A DNA stretch of 64,000 nucleotides from a bacterium (GTDB lineage: Bacteria; Zixibacteria; MSB-5A5; GN15; FEB-12). A program made the position numbers and the translations under genes. The stretch spans positions 496,001 through 560,000 of the forward strand of contig JAHLKV010000003.1 in the NCBI GenBank assembly GCA_020444475.1. The letters are read 5' to 3'. The notes under the pieces are model-generated. The model saw nothing but the letters and a program-made list of their open reading frames with translations. It had not been told where the DNA came from and ran no database searches. Of this stretch, positions 18,701-27,006 are shown one piece after another; position 1 is the stretch's first letter; each line of letters opens with the position of its first letter.

Positions 18701-19121
18701 CCCGACCCAGACCGACCAGCACATGGTGCTCACGCTGTCGACCGACTTCGATCTGGCAGCCAATGACACCCTGTGGGTCTACGTCGTTCTGGCCTCGGTC
18801 CGCAACGGCTCTCAGACCGATCTGGGTGACGCCATCGCGGCCGGTCGTCAGTGGTACCAGGAGAATCTGGTCACCGGCGGCTGCTGTGTCGGCCTCACCG
18901 GTAACACCAACAACGATCCTGGCGATGCGACCGACCTCTCCGACCTGATCTACCTCGTGAACTACCTGTTCCTCGGTGGTCCGGCTCCGGTCTGCGGCGC
19001 TGAAGCCAACGTCAACGGTGACATCGGTTGTTCGGTCGACCTCTCTGACCTGATCTACCTCGTGAACTACTTGTTCCTCGGTGGCCCCGCTCCGGCGGCG
19101 TGCAACCCGGCTTGTGAATAA
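15732..19121 (+). CDS. large secreted protein with dockerin-like C-terminal repeats
   Basis: 1129 residues. The signal peptide (about 1-25) ends TTPAFA. Residues about 60-590 are a beta-rich region with propeller-like SS(R/N)-type segments (IIEYHNNGANDYVYIVAMGD, DSNDNLHIVWKSG), suggesting sialidase/BNR-like blades. An Ig-like stretch (about 595-710) and a second beta domain follow. The C-terminal 80 residues hold two dockerin-like units, each with DLSDLIYLVNYLFLGGPAP, after CCVGLTGNTNNDPGD. The repeats probably bind calcium and mediate attachment or sorting. AAGGAG precedes the ATG. An intrinsic terminator follows directly. Function unknown; it is presumably displayed on or released from the cell. 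Confidence 0.85.
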   Translation: MTKRVLAVAVVVLLVVAFVTTPAFADKYRPEKKRDARIQTAADFSFRNPLPVENNNVAGTPDRTSTQSSLGDPNISDSPGSVMGFTYYELQKNGAIGRRVENRGGAQIHVTLTSALDAAYASRYQVYNFYDPVSGSAIGNQFQTGPGSTRSGFGGIDVIPYSSGVFDTRAVVTGHYTRSDTRAEANFQDPDTGPGVFDFKTIAESDEPAGAVTGTNPLWPIIEYHNNGANDYVYIVAMGDGIGAPLNQDTDNLYFFRKAGTDTAGAWEGTILDTVAAQSYSIASSRTTQKVAVAYYQYQGASAWDAGWRADVVYKESTDMGATWPATYTNVTNHPAPASQTDTVLTFPVGQETSCLYDSNDNLHIVWKSGVFTDSSMFFSAQAWHWAEHIGTLNQITRHWWNDDGPDCGNGSNNSATGNKISIAECDGNLYTVWSQANDVDAGLYDDCANGVAAGGGVSINWTGNHELYMSVSTDLDGTAWDARRNLTNSYNPACSLSTSTRGECNDDIMGTLSRYGQDISLLGLTEGDYPAIAIVDVDPSYTGTSYLDITYVNDEMPSISVYEWSTTSGFQGPATRNNAKWFRIPCVDPVVEAQLDLNINSIGYPSYTRHGIPYSFYLKIENLGNLGLSVTGITENETSGPSGWLDVFPTTLSVPPTGGKDSVQVTLNAGGVVNSPGTVVSLNGSLDFLSNAAVGTVTFTIDNFIVADTIVGVTYDTISTGCIRLAVGRNGNMGNQGGEEGTANMDFYLSGDECDTVPTGVTDTLLGDASVYMYDGSPIIMSGTLGNLTASWSIFQDGFETEYGFKPVSGMTDQGPVTGANYDGWTSGTFVTTDSAIAVEKTWYAPTAGGDSCNFIIQGMKIYSYDGAAHNDLVIGEAMDWDVPSDTGSNNAGGFDPTQNYIYLRGAEYDADPVECQQNSARWGGAGFVGWFTQLDGTFMDGNDGLNYYGMYTALNEDFVYPRPARLEGGFDPDELYTNMTDNSGLVASPTQTDQHMVLTLSTDFDLAANDTLWVYVVLASVRNGSQTDLGDAIAAGRQWYQENLVTGGCCVGLTGNTNNDPGDATDLSDLIYLVNYLFLGGPAPVCGAEANVNGDIGCSVDLSDLIYLVNYLFLGGPAPAACNPACE

Positions 19122-19167
19122 GTAATGCACGTTGGTGCCAATTGACCCCGTCGATTGGCAGGAATAC

Positions 19168-19199
19168 AAAAGGCCGCTCGCCCGCGCGAGCGGCCTTTT
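19168..19199 (+). terminator. intrinsic terminator
   Basis: A perfect 13-bp inverted repeat, aaaaggccgctcg (19168-19180) and cgagcggcctttt (19187-19199), with a 6-base loop and a built-in T-run. It ends the transcript of the dockerin-tailed protein. Confidence 0.9.
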
Positions 19200-19644
19200 C
19201 ATTGACTCCTCCCACTTCGCTCAAGGCGAAGCGACGCAACCGACCGGGACACGTCACTTCATAGGACATATCACCGGGAGCCGCCGCGCATACAGGGAGG
19301 TGAATTCACGATACCCCCGCGATTTCCCAAGTCCTGCCCCTCAGCGATCCGGACAAACGAACACCACGTCTTCGCCGATTCCTCGGTATAGATCACCGAG
19401 CGAGCCTCACCCCCGGGGAGTGCGATCACCTCTGATAGAGAGTCTGGCTGAGATCCCTCACCATACCTCGCCCGGTGACTGAATGCAGAACCGGTCACTC
19501 ATGAGCAACGCGGCACGGCCGCAGCGCAGCCAAATCATGGACGGCGTACACCCGAGAAGGGCAGGTCCGGCGCAAACCGTACTGTGTCGATCCTGACCGA
19601 CGTTCGTCGCAAGGGAGCGGATGGCTCGATTCCGGACCAATACA
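19200..19644. other. convergent intergenic region
   Basis: About 440 bases between two terminators. Short frames exist on the minus strand (around 19271-19498) but none has a ribosome site or recognisable domain. Nothing else was identified. Confidence 0.4.
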
Positions 19645-19681
19645 AAGGCGGCCGGCCCCGGTTACTCGGGCCGACCGCCTT
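19645..19681 (-). terminator. intrinsic terminator of the beta-helix protein gene
   Basis: Arms aaggcggccggccc (19645-19658) and gggccgaccgcctt (19668-19681) pair with one mismatch around a 9-base loop. On the minus strand the stem is followed by TGTATT and includes a terminal T-run. Confidence 0.75.
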
Positions 19682-19734
19682 GTTGCAGGTAGTGAGGAAG
19701 AGGCTGGACGCCTCTCACACGAGGGAGATTTCTA

Positions 19735-22700
19735 TCAGCAACCAGCGACGCAAGCCGCGGGAGCCGGACCACCAAGGAACAAGTAGTTCACGAGGTAGAT
19801 AAGATCAGAGAGATCAACCGTGCAGCTAAGGTCGCCATTGACGTTGGCGGCGCTGAGACAGGTCGGAGCGGGACCACCGAGGAACAAGTAGTTCACAAAG
19901 TAGATCAGATCAGAGAGATCAACCGTTCCGCCGGCATCGGCGTTGACGTTGCCGGTGTTACCGACACAGCACGAGGACGACCCGTTGTTCTCGCCCAGGT
20001 ATCCATAGGTGTCGAACGCGGTCCAACCGGCCATCCAGTTGTCCTCGATCGACACGTTCGGATCGAATCCGCCGACATAGTCGACTTCATCGAACCAGCC
20101 CGCAAAGGTCTGGCCGAAGTTCGGTTTGGCCGGCGGGTTGTAAGCGGTCGGATCGGTCCAGCTCGGCAAACCAGCGGTCGCCTTCGGACGCGGGTCGTTC
20201 TGCTGGTCGGCGGCGCGGGTCACGTAGATCTGCGGATCGACGATCAGGTTGTTAAACGAACCGGTCGTGAACAGGGTCTCGGTCCAGGACTGACCACCGG
20301 CGAGGATCGACGGGGTGTTGCCGGCGGTGAACACGCCCCAGGCGTTGTTCCGGAAGACCAGGTCACCCGCGAGGAGACGATCCTCGGAGTCCGTCGGCTG
20401 CGAACCGGACTGCTCGACGATGATTCCGATACCGTTGTGATCGGAGAAGATCGAGTTGTAGTAGGCCGGCGAGCAATTGTCGCGGATATTAAACACGCGC
20501 GGATTGGCGGACGTTGCAGCGTTCGCACCGGCGCCGAGATAGGTCATATTCGAGAAGACCGGGGTCGCAAACGGGGTTCCGTTCTCAGGAGTCGTACCAC
20601 CATCGTGCTCACCCGAGTTCTCGGAATCTTCTTCGTCCATGATGGTGAAGCCATACTGCACACCACCGGACCAGCCTTCATCGATATCGAAACCGTCGTC
20701 ACCGCAGAACGCGACCACGGCATGCTTGATGCGGACCGTGCCGCCGAACCACTCGATACCGTCGTCGAAGTTCTGGAATATCTCGACGTAATCGATGGTC
20801 GTGCCGTTACCGACACCGCCCAGCGTCAGGCCGTTGATCTCGTCGGCGTCGCCGAAGACCGAACCACCGTGACGGATCGAGACGAACCGCAGCGAACCGC
20901 TGTTGTCGTTGTCGATCGAGCCACCGTACTGGGTACGGACCGACGGCGGGAGACCTTCGATATTGCCAACACCGGCAGTGGTGTTGATGGTCGCATAACC
21001 GAGCATGATCACGCCACCCCAGAGCTTGCGACCGGCGTTCCCGTACGGGATGTCGGACGGGTCGTCGAGATCGTCGGAGGTCGAGGTGAAGATAATCGGG
21101 CACTCGCGGGTACCGTTCGCAAACAGCTTGCCACCCTGGGAAACGATCAGCGCCGAGGCAAGCTCGGCCTGACCGGGATTCGCCTTGATGATGGTACCGG
21201 CTTCGATAGTCAGGGTCTCACCGGAATCGACGAACACGAAACCATCGAGGTTCCACACGGTGTCGGAAGACCAGTAGACGTCGCCAACGATGTCGGCGTC
21301 GGTCACGGTCTCAACCGGCTTGCCGTTGTCGGTGATACCACCGCAACCGCCGTCATTCTCACCGAGGAAGCCGTAGAAGTCAAACGCGGTCCAGTTGGCC
21401 ACCCACAGATCGCCGATGTTGGCGTTGGGATCGAAGGCGCCGATGTAGTCAACGTCTTCAAAGAAGCCCGCGAAGGTCTGGCCGAAGTTCGGTTTCGCCG
21501 GCGGGTTGTACTGCGTCGGGTCTGTCCACGACGGCAGGTTCTTCGCTGTGTTGTTCTTCGGACGCGGGTCGTTCATGCCATCGGGCTGACGGCTGACGTT
21601 GATGCCCGGATCCGTAATACGGTTCTGGAACGAAGCGTCAGTGAACAGGGTCTCCGTCCAGGACTGACCGCCGGCGAGAACCGACGGGGCGTAACCGGAC
21701 TTGAATAGACCCCAGGCGTTGTTCTGGAAGACCAGGTCGCCGGCGAGGAGACGATCCTCGGAGTCCGTCGGCTGCGAACCGGACTGCTCGACGATGATTC
21801 CGATACCGTTGTGATCGGAGAAGATCGAGTTGTAGTAGGCCGGCGAGCAATTGTCGCGGATATTAAACACGCGCGGATTGGCGGACGTTGCAGCGTTCGC
21901 ACCGGCGCCGAGATAGGTCATATTCGAGAAGACCGGGGTCGCAAACGGGGTTCCGTTCTCAGGAGTCGTACCACCATCGTGCTCACCAGAGTTCTCGCCA
22001 TCCTCTTCGTCCATGATGGTCATGCCAAACTGCACACCACCGGACCAGCCTTCATCGATATCGAAACCGTCGTCGCCGCAGAACGCGACGATGGCGTGTT
22101 TGATGCGGACCGTGCCGCCGAACCACTCGACGCCGTCGTCGAAGTTCTGGAAGATCTCGAGGTAGTCGATGGTCGTGCCGTTACCGACACCACCCAGCGT
22201 CAGGCCGTTGATCTCATCGGCGTCACCAAACACCGAGCCACCGTGGCGGATCGAGACATACTGCAGCGTACCGCTGTTGTCGTTGTCGATCGAGCCACCG
22301 TACTGCGTGCGGGCGGACGGCGGGAGACCTTCGATATTGCCAACACCGGCAGTGGTGTTGATGGTCGCATAACCGAGCATGATCACGCCACCCCAGAGCT
22401 TACGACCGGCGTTCCCGTACGGGATGTCGGACGGATCGTCAAGATCGTCGGAGGTCGAGGTGAAGATGATCGGAGCGTTTTCAGTACCGATAGCGTTAAG
22501 CAGCCCGCCCTGGGAAACGATCAGCGCGGAGGCAAGCTCGGCCTGGCCCGGGTTGGCCTTGATGATGGTACCGGCTTCGATATTCAGGACTTCGCCCGAA
22601 TCCACGAAGACGAAACCGTCGAGATTATATACGGTATCCGAATCAAACGTGACCGTGCCGACGATGTCGGCATCGGTAATGGTCTTGACCGGCTTGCCGT

Positions 22701-22773
22701 TATCCGACACCTGGCCGAAAGCGATGGCCGGTACCAGACAAAGAACAAAAGCAATTAGTAAGCGTCGAAACAT
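19735..22773 (-). CDS. secreted tandem-duplicated beta-helix-like protein with dockerin-like tail
   Basis: 1012 residues. A signal peptide (about 1-20) is followed by two homologous modules of about 458 residues (roughly 25-480 and 485-935). Each starts (S/T)DNGKPV-TITDADIVG and includes LDGFVFVDSGE, IEAGTIIKANPGQAELASAL, FTSTSDDLDDPSDIPYGNAG and GGSIDNDNSG. Similar proteins in Bacteroidetes are predicted parallel beta-helices. The C-terminal 75 residues are two dockerin-like units (DLSDLIYFVNYLFLGGPAP, DLSDLIYLVNYLFLGGPAP). GGAGG precedes the ATG. A TonB receptor gene lies just upstream on the same strand. The role is unknown; surface attachment or polymer binding is possible. Confidence 0.85.
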   Translation of the reverse strand: MFRRLLIAFVLCLVPAIAFGQVSDNGKPVKTITDADIVGTVTFDSDTVYNLDGFVFVDSGEVLNIEAGTIIKANPGQAELASALIVSQGGLLNAIGTENAPIIFTSTSDDLDDPSDIPYGNAGRKLWGGVIMLGYATINTTAGVGNIEGLPPSARTQYGGSIDNDNSGTLQYVSIRHGGSVFGDADEINGLTLGGVGNGTTIDYLEIFQNFDDGVEWFGGTVRIKHAIVAFCGDDGFDIDEGWSGGVQFGMTIMDEEDGENSGEHDGGTTPENGTPFATPVFSNMTYLGAGANAATSANPRVFNIRDNCSPAYYNSIFSDHNGIGIIVEQSGSQPTDSEDRLLAGDLVFQNNAWGLFKSGYAPSVLAGGQSWTETLFTDASFQNRITDPGINVSRQPDGMNDPRPKNNTAKNLPSWTDPTQYNPPAKPNFGQTFAGFFEDVDYIGAFDPNANIGDLWVANWTAFDFYGFLGENDGGCGGITDNGKPVETVTDADIVGDVYWSSDTVWNLDGFVFVDSGETLTIEAGTIIKANPGQAELASALIVSQGGKLFANGTRECPIIFTSTSDDLDDPSDIPYGNAGRKLWGGVIMLGYATINTTAGVGNIEGLPPSVRTQYGGSIDNDNSGSLRFVSIRHGGSVFGDADEINGLTLGGVGNGTTIDYVEIFQNFDDGIEWFGGTVRIKHAVVAFCGDDGFDIDEGWSGGVQYGFTIMDEEDSENSGEHDGGTTPENGTPFATPVFSNMTYLGAGANAATSANPRVFNIRDNCSPAYYNSIFSDHNGIGIIVEQSGSQPTDSEDRLLAGDLVFRNNAWGVFTAGNTPSILAGGQSWTETLFTTGSFNNLIVDPQIYVTRAADQQNDPRPKATAGLPSWTDPTAYNPPAKPNFGQTFAGWFDEVDYVGGFDPNVSIEDNWMAGWTAFDTYGYLGENNGSSSCCVGNTGNVNADAGGTVDLSDLIYFVNYLFLGGPAPTCLSAANVNGDLSCTVDLSDLIYLVNYLFLGGPAPAACVAGC
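20369..20613. repeat. internal 245-bp repeat, copy A
   Basis: Appears identical base for base, including third codon positions, to 21743-21987 (offset 1374 = 458 codons). It lies within the two modules of the beta-helix protein, whose remaining sequence differs at many wobble positions. Confidence 0.85.
21743..21987. repeat. internal 245-bp repeat, copy B
   Basis: Partner of the copy at 20369-20613. The sharp switch from divergent to identical sequence at both edges points to recent gene conversion between the two modules. Confidence 0.85.
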
Positions 22774-22819
22774 TCATTCCTCCAAAGTACGAACACTATA
22801 ACTTCTCTAACGAAACTGA

Positions 22820-22858
22820 TTACCCGTGATGTATCGTCCAACATGCAATCATCACCAT
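22820..22858 (-). CDS. possible 12-residue leader peptide
   Basis: A tiny frame, MVMIACWTIHHG then TAA, begins at an ATG preceded by the near-perfect ribosome site AAAGGAGGTAACACTTA on the minus strand. It ends 46 bases before the beta-helix gene. The ribosome site is stronger than that of many real genes here, so translation is plausible; a regulatory leader peptide is one reading. It may also be chance. Confidence 0.25.
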   Translation of the reverse strand: MVMIACWTIHHG

Positions 22859-23042
22859 TAAGTGTTACCTCCTTTCGGCGTGTTTCAGATAATAAGAAGC
22901 AAAGCTGTTCGAGGTTTCGTGTACGCGGCCCTCGACTGATGTGGCTCTCGGTTGCGACCCGTACACACGCGCTCTATATTCCACAGGATTGTGGTCATTG
23001 AATGATGTTTCTTTTGCGACGCTCATTACTTCGTTCCAAACC

Positions 23043-26000
23043 CTACATCTTGTAGGAGATCCCGATGCTGAAGGAGCGGCCGGTTTCGTATCTCTGATCG
23101 ATGTACGACACGCCTTCATACTCCTGCGTGAATTCATACGGATCGTTCAGTATGTTCTTGGCGGAGAACTTCAGCGAAACGCCTTCGAAAAGGCGCTGAG
23201 ACGCAATCAGATCCAGCGCGTTGCGCGGCTGTTCGTAAACGTCGGGGGTATAGCGCTGGGCGTTTACCGACAGACGCTTGCCATACACGTTATAGAGAAG
23301 GGTGAGCGACGTTCCGCTCAACGGATTGTCATAGCCGATGTCGGCGTTGATGATATACGGCGACTGTCCCTGCATATCCCGTTCGTCGCCGGCATTCGGA
23401 TCGACTTCGCGAGCATACAGCAACTCATTGTCATTGAGCATCACTTTGGCCTCCATAACCGTGAAGTTGCCGCCGAGCGTAAAATACCGCAGCGTCGGGC
23501 TGACATGGTCGAGGCGGCGGCGGAATTCAAGCTCCAGACCGTACACATGGGCGTCGCCGACATTTTGCCAGGTTATACCGTTGTTCGGGTCGTTGTCCCG
23601 GTAGACCTTTTCGATCGGATCGGTGAAATCCTTGTAGAACCCGCTGAGGGCGAGGATCTCCCCGGGACGAAGGAACCATTCCCAGCGCAGATCGAAATTG
23701 TCGATCCTGGTGCGCTTCAGGTTTGGATTGCCGTAGACGAAGCTGCCTCCGTCAGAGTCGACGAAAACCGCCGCTGACATCTCCAGCAGATTCGGGCGGG
23801 CCAGCGTCTTGCCATACGCTGCGCGAATGTTCATCCGGTCACTGAGTGCGTAGACGAGGTTGACCGAGGGAAGGATGTCTTCGACGTCGATCACACCGGC
23901 TGTATCGATATCAAGAATCTCGCTGTAAGCGGAGGCGCCGTTAACCGTGCTCATATCGGTCTTCTCATAGCGGGCGCCGCCGATAACCTTGAGCGGAGAA
24001 ATGAACGGAACCCCGGTCTCCATCATGAGGTAGGTACCGACAATCTTCTGCTCGCCGGCGTAGTTGTTCGAGGGACGGATAAACTCGGTGAGAGTGTTCT
24101 CGAACACCCAGCGGAGTCGCGTCGGTTCACCCGTGTCCGGGTCACGCTGCAACGTATCAACACGCACCAGACCCATGTTGCTGATGTACTCGTCGACATC
24201 CCCTTCGTAGTCCCTGTACGTGTTGACCCTGCCATACCGGAACTCGCGATCTGAGCGGTCGCGCTCCTTCTTAAGGTATGAGAAGCCGGTCTTGAAACTC
24301 GTTCGCTGAAGGATCGGAATGAGCAGGTTTCCATCAAACGTGCGGTTCTCTTCGTCGAGCGTGCTCCAGCGACGATTTGGCTCCAACATCGCACCCGGAT
24401 CGATGATAGCCTCGGTACCGACCGGTACCAGATCACCGGAGATCGGATCCTCGGCGTACTCGATCCCGTAGAGGTCGTTGAAGTTGCGATGGTCCGGCTC
24501 ATCCTGACTGGTCTTGGAGTACGACGCCTGCCAGTTCAGGCGAAGGCCGGTGCCGAAGAAACCAAAATGCTCACCGTCGAACTGCACTGAGCTGAGCGAG
24601 CGTTCAGTATAGGAGATATCTCGGCGACGATAGTCGTAACGCGCGGTATCGTTGTTGATATTGTAATTCTCGCCAACCCGGTAGATCGCCTTGTTCTCAC
24701 CCACCTGGTTGTGGATGTACTTGGCGCCGAGCTTGTGCTTCGGATGGATCGTATATTTGAGATTGGCGAGCCCGCCCCACAGTACCTCCTGCGAGCCCTG
24801 CGGTCCGCTCAGAAGCGAGTACTCGTCCAGGCCCGACGATCCGGGTGAGCCGAGTTCGTAGTTGCCGTCGGTGACGGTGCGCGAGCTATACTTGTTCGAG
24901 TAGCTCAGCGACGCGACGATTCCCAGCGGACGGCCGAACAGCTGCATCTGGTCACCGTATGAGAGCGAGTACTTCTGATCCCACGGCGCCGTCTTGCGAA
25001 TCGGCTGCATGGACGGCTGGAACGATTTGGACGACCGGTCCATGTATTCGATCAATGCCAGCGTGTCGGCAGTCGGCGAACCGTTGATAAACGTCTGATC
25101 GGTCGGCACTTCCTGACCGATCACGTAGTTCTCCTCGACGTACTGCGGGATCTCACGCTTGCCGTCGTCATAGCCCAGCCAATCCTTGCCGCCTTCATTG
25201 GCGAACAGGATCGACTGACCGGTGGTCTGGCTGTTGTAGGTCGCCGAAGTCGAGAACGTAAACTGGCGGTACTCCGGAAAATCCTTGGTCGTCAGGTCGA
25301 CCGAACCACCGGTGAAGTTGCCCGGCTTGTCCGGCGTGAAGGTCTTCTGGACAACGATATTGTCCAGCAGACCGGTGGGAATCATATCGAGCGGAACCGC
25401 CTGGCGATCCGGGTCGGGAGACGGCAGCGGGCTGCCATTGATGTTCGTGTTGGAATAGCGATCACCAAGCCCGCGCACGTAGACAAACTTGCCGTCGGTA
25501 ATCGAGGCGCCCGTCACACGGCTCATCGCGTCGGCGGCATCGCCGGCGCCGGACTTGGAAATCTCCTCGGCGGAGATAGCGTCGGACACCGAGATCGACG
25601 CCTGACGCTGCTTCAGCAGCGCCGCGCCTGTATTCTGAAGCGCTTTGGCCGTGACGGTGATCTTCTTGTCGAGCGAGATCGCTTCCGATGTCAACGTGAC
25701 ATTAATCTTCGTAACTTCGCTGGCATTGACCGCTACCTCGGTCACCGTGGTCGGGGCGTAACCGATAGCCCGCACGCTCAGCGTGACCTTGCCCACCGGC
25801 ACCAGCTTGATCCGATACGTTCCGTCGAGATCGGTCTGAGCGCCGAGAGCCGTACCCTCCACCATGACGGTGGCGCCGATCAGCGGCTCACCGGTCTTGG
25901 CATCGAGCAGCTTGCCGCTGATGGTTCCGGTTTCGTTGTTCGTGGACTGGGTGTAACCGTTGGAGCCGACCGCCAACAGGACTATCAAGATCAGGCTGGT

Positions 26001-26063
26001 GATTCGCACCAGCACAGACAGTCCAAGGCGAGCCTCCCTGCAATGAGACGTCCGGCTGTACAT
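23043..26063 (-). CDS. TonB-dependent receptor with carboxypeptidase-like N-domain
   Basis: 1006 residues. A basic, long signal peptide (about 1-38) precedes a CarboxypepD-regulatory-like domain (about 45-130: GTISGKLLDAKTGEPLIGAT, TDLDGTYRIKLVP). A well-formed plug follows (about 145-270: VSDAISAEEISKSG, MSRVTGASITDGKFVYVRGL, FTGGSVDL), then a 22-strand-type barrel ending SIGISYKM. GGGAGGAA six bases before the ATG at 26063 favours this start; an ATG at 26099 also has a GAGGA site. It should move a ligand across the outer membrane. The following gene encodes the dockerin-tailed beta-helix protein, so the pair may act together in capture and uptake. Confidence 0.88.
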   Translation of the reverse strand: MYSRTSHCREARLGLSVLVRITSLILIVLLAVGSNGYTQSTNNETGTISGKLLDAKTGEPLIGATVMVEGTALGAQTDLDGTYRIKLVPVGKVTLSVRAIGYAPTTVTEVAVNASEVTKINVTLTSEAISLDKKITVTAKALQNTGAALLKQRQASISVSDAISAEEISKSGAGDAADAMSRVTGASITDGKFVYVRGLGDRYSNTNINGSPLPSPDPDRQAVPLDMIPTGLLDNIVVQKTFTPDKPGNFTGGSVDLTTKDFPEYRQFTFSTSATYNSQTTGQSILFANEGGKDWLGYDDGKREIPQYVEENYVIGQEVPTDQTFINGSPTADTLALIEYMDRSSKSFQPSMQPIRKTAPWDQKYSLSYGDQMQLFGRPLGIVASLSYSNKYSSRTVTDGNYELGSPGSSGLDEYSLLSGPQGSQEVLWGGLANLKYTIHPKHKLGAKYIHNQVGENKAIYRVGENYNINNDTARYDYRRRDISYTERSLSSVQFDGEHFGFFGTGLRLNWQASYSKTSQDEPDHRNFNDLYGIEYAEDPISGDLVPVGTEAIIDPGAMLEPNRRWSTLDEENRTFDGNLLIPILQRTSFKTGFSYLKKERDRSDREFRYGRVNTYRDYEGDVDEYISNMGLVRVDTLQRDPDTGEPTRLRWVFENTLTEFIRPSNNYAGEQKIVGTYLMMETGVPFISPLKVIGGARYEKTDMSTVNGASAYSEILDIDTAGVIDVEDILPSVNLVYALSDRMNIRAAYGKTLARPNLLEMSAAVFVDSDGGSFVYGNPNLKRTRIDNFDLRWEWFLRPGEILALSGFYKDFTDPIEKVYRDNDPNNGITWQNVGDAHVYGLELEFRRRLDHVSPTLRYFTLGGNFTVMEAKVMLNDNELLYAREVDPNAGDERDMQGQSPYIINADIGYDNPLSGTSLTLLYNVYGKRLSVNAQRYTPDVYEQPRNALDLIASQRLFEGVSLKFSAKNILNDPYEFTQEYEGVSYIDQRYETGRSFSIGISYKM

Positions 26064-26337
26064 GGAGTTCCTCCCTTTGAAACTCATAAGAATGTTCATT
26101 GTGTTTCCTCGTATCCTGCGAGGGCAAGGGTAGGTACTCACCGTTAACTTCTCGTTAGCGCAAAACTAGATTTGTGCGAATCAGCGGCCATCGTTGATTT
26201 CGCATAACTAATACGGAAACAATAAATTACGGCATGTTCAGGGGATGTGTGGATGATGTCAGAGTACCATAAAATCCGGCAACAAGTGCGGGACAGACGG
26301 GCATTTTGAGGCTCCCTGCGCACCCCGGGTCCCGGAC
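26064..26337. other. upstream region of TonB receptor
   Basis: About 270 bases, AT-rich around 26,140-26,240, presumably holding the receptor promoter. No consensus pair stood out. No gene seen. Confidence 0.35.
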
Positions 26338-26365
26338 AAAAAAAGCCCCCTCACGAGAGGGGGCT
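26338..26365 (-). terminator. intrinsic terminator of rubrerythrin-like gene
   Basis: A perfect 9-bp stem (agccccctc / gagggggct, 26344-26352 and 26357-26365) with a 4-base loop. It is followed on the minus strand by six or more T residues. It lies about 30 bases past the stop of the ferritin-like gene. Confidence 0.92.
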
Positions 26366-26393
26366 CATAAATCCTTTGTACGGAAGCCGAGAA

Positions 26394-26846
26394 CTAGTTC
26401 TCAGTCAAAATGACGTCGTCGTACTCAACTTCAAACCGAAGCTTATGCTTGGCTTCTTCGTGGGCCAGCGACAGCAACACTTCGCGGAGGTCCGCGTTGT
26501 CGGTGGCCGATGCGAGATCACTGTACAACTTGAACGCGGCCTTCTCGGCCTTCATAGCAAGAATCAGTGCTTCCTGATAGCCGACGTTCGGTGTCAGCTC
26601 GATATCGGACAGATGATCCCCGATCTTCAGATCGGCAACCTTCTTCTCGGCCGAGATCAGCAGCCGGCCCGCTTTCACCGCCTGCAGTTTCGCCTTGTGG
26701 CCCATCTCTTCGCGCGCGAACCCGGCGAATACGTCTTTCATTGCCTGGCGGTCCATCTTCGCCGCAAGGCCGTTGTAGAAGTCGGCAGCGTCCTGTTCTT
26801 TCTCTATGGCGAAATTCAGGATCTCATCAACGGTCGTCAATTTCAT
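26394..26846 (-). CDS. rubrerythrin/ferritin-like diiron protein
   Basis: 150 residues forming a four-helix bundle. Diiron ligand motifs are visible in pairs: EKEQDAADFY (helix 1), REEMGHK (helix 2), KAEKAAFKLY (helix 3) and HEEAKHK (helix 4). The C-terminal rubredoxin domain of true rubrerythrin is absent. Such proteins reduce peroxide or handle iron. AGGAGG before the ATG at 26846 fixes the start. The gene has its own terminator and sits next to the zinc importer genes but is separated from them by a 160-base gap. Confidence 0.88.
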   Translation of the reverse strand: MKLTTVDEILNFAIEKEQDAADFYNGLAAKMDRQAMKDVFAGFAREEMGHKAKLQAVKAGRLLISAEKKVADLKIGDHLSDIELTPNVGYQEALILAMKAEKAAFKLYSDLASATDNADLREVLLSLAHEEAKHKLRFEVEYDDVILTEN

Positions 26847-27006
26847 CGGATTTCCTCCTGACCATGCGGCATGGCGCCTCACGTCGACACGGGGTCCCAG
26901 GTCTCACGACGCGGTCCTTGATCGCGATGCGCAGCGACCACACCACTCACCAGTGCATTGTTGTTATTCCAGCTTGGGAATATATATACAAAAGCGGAGA
27001 TTTTGT

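Noticed and set aside
18888..19121. Cellulosome component
   Set aside because: The tail is dockerin-like, but no cohesin, scaffoldin or glycoside hydrolase is present in the window.
19271..19498. 75-codon minus-strand frame between two terminators
   Set aside because: No ribosome site, no recognisable domain, and flanked by terminators that leave no promoter context.
20437..22758. Two long plus-strand frames with near-identical starts
   Set aside because: Antisense reading of the duplicated modules of the beta-helix protein.
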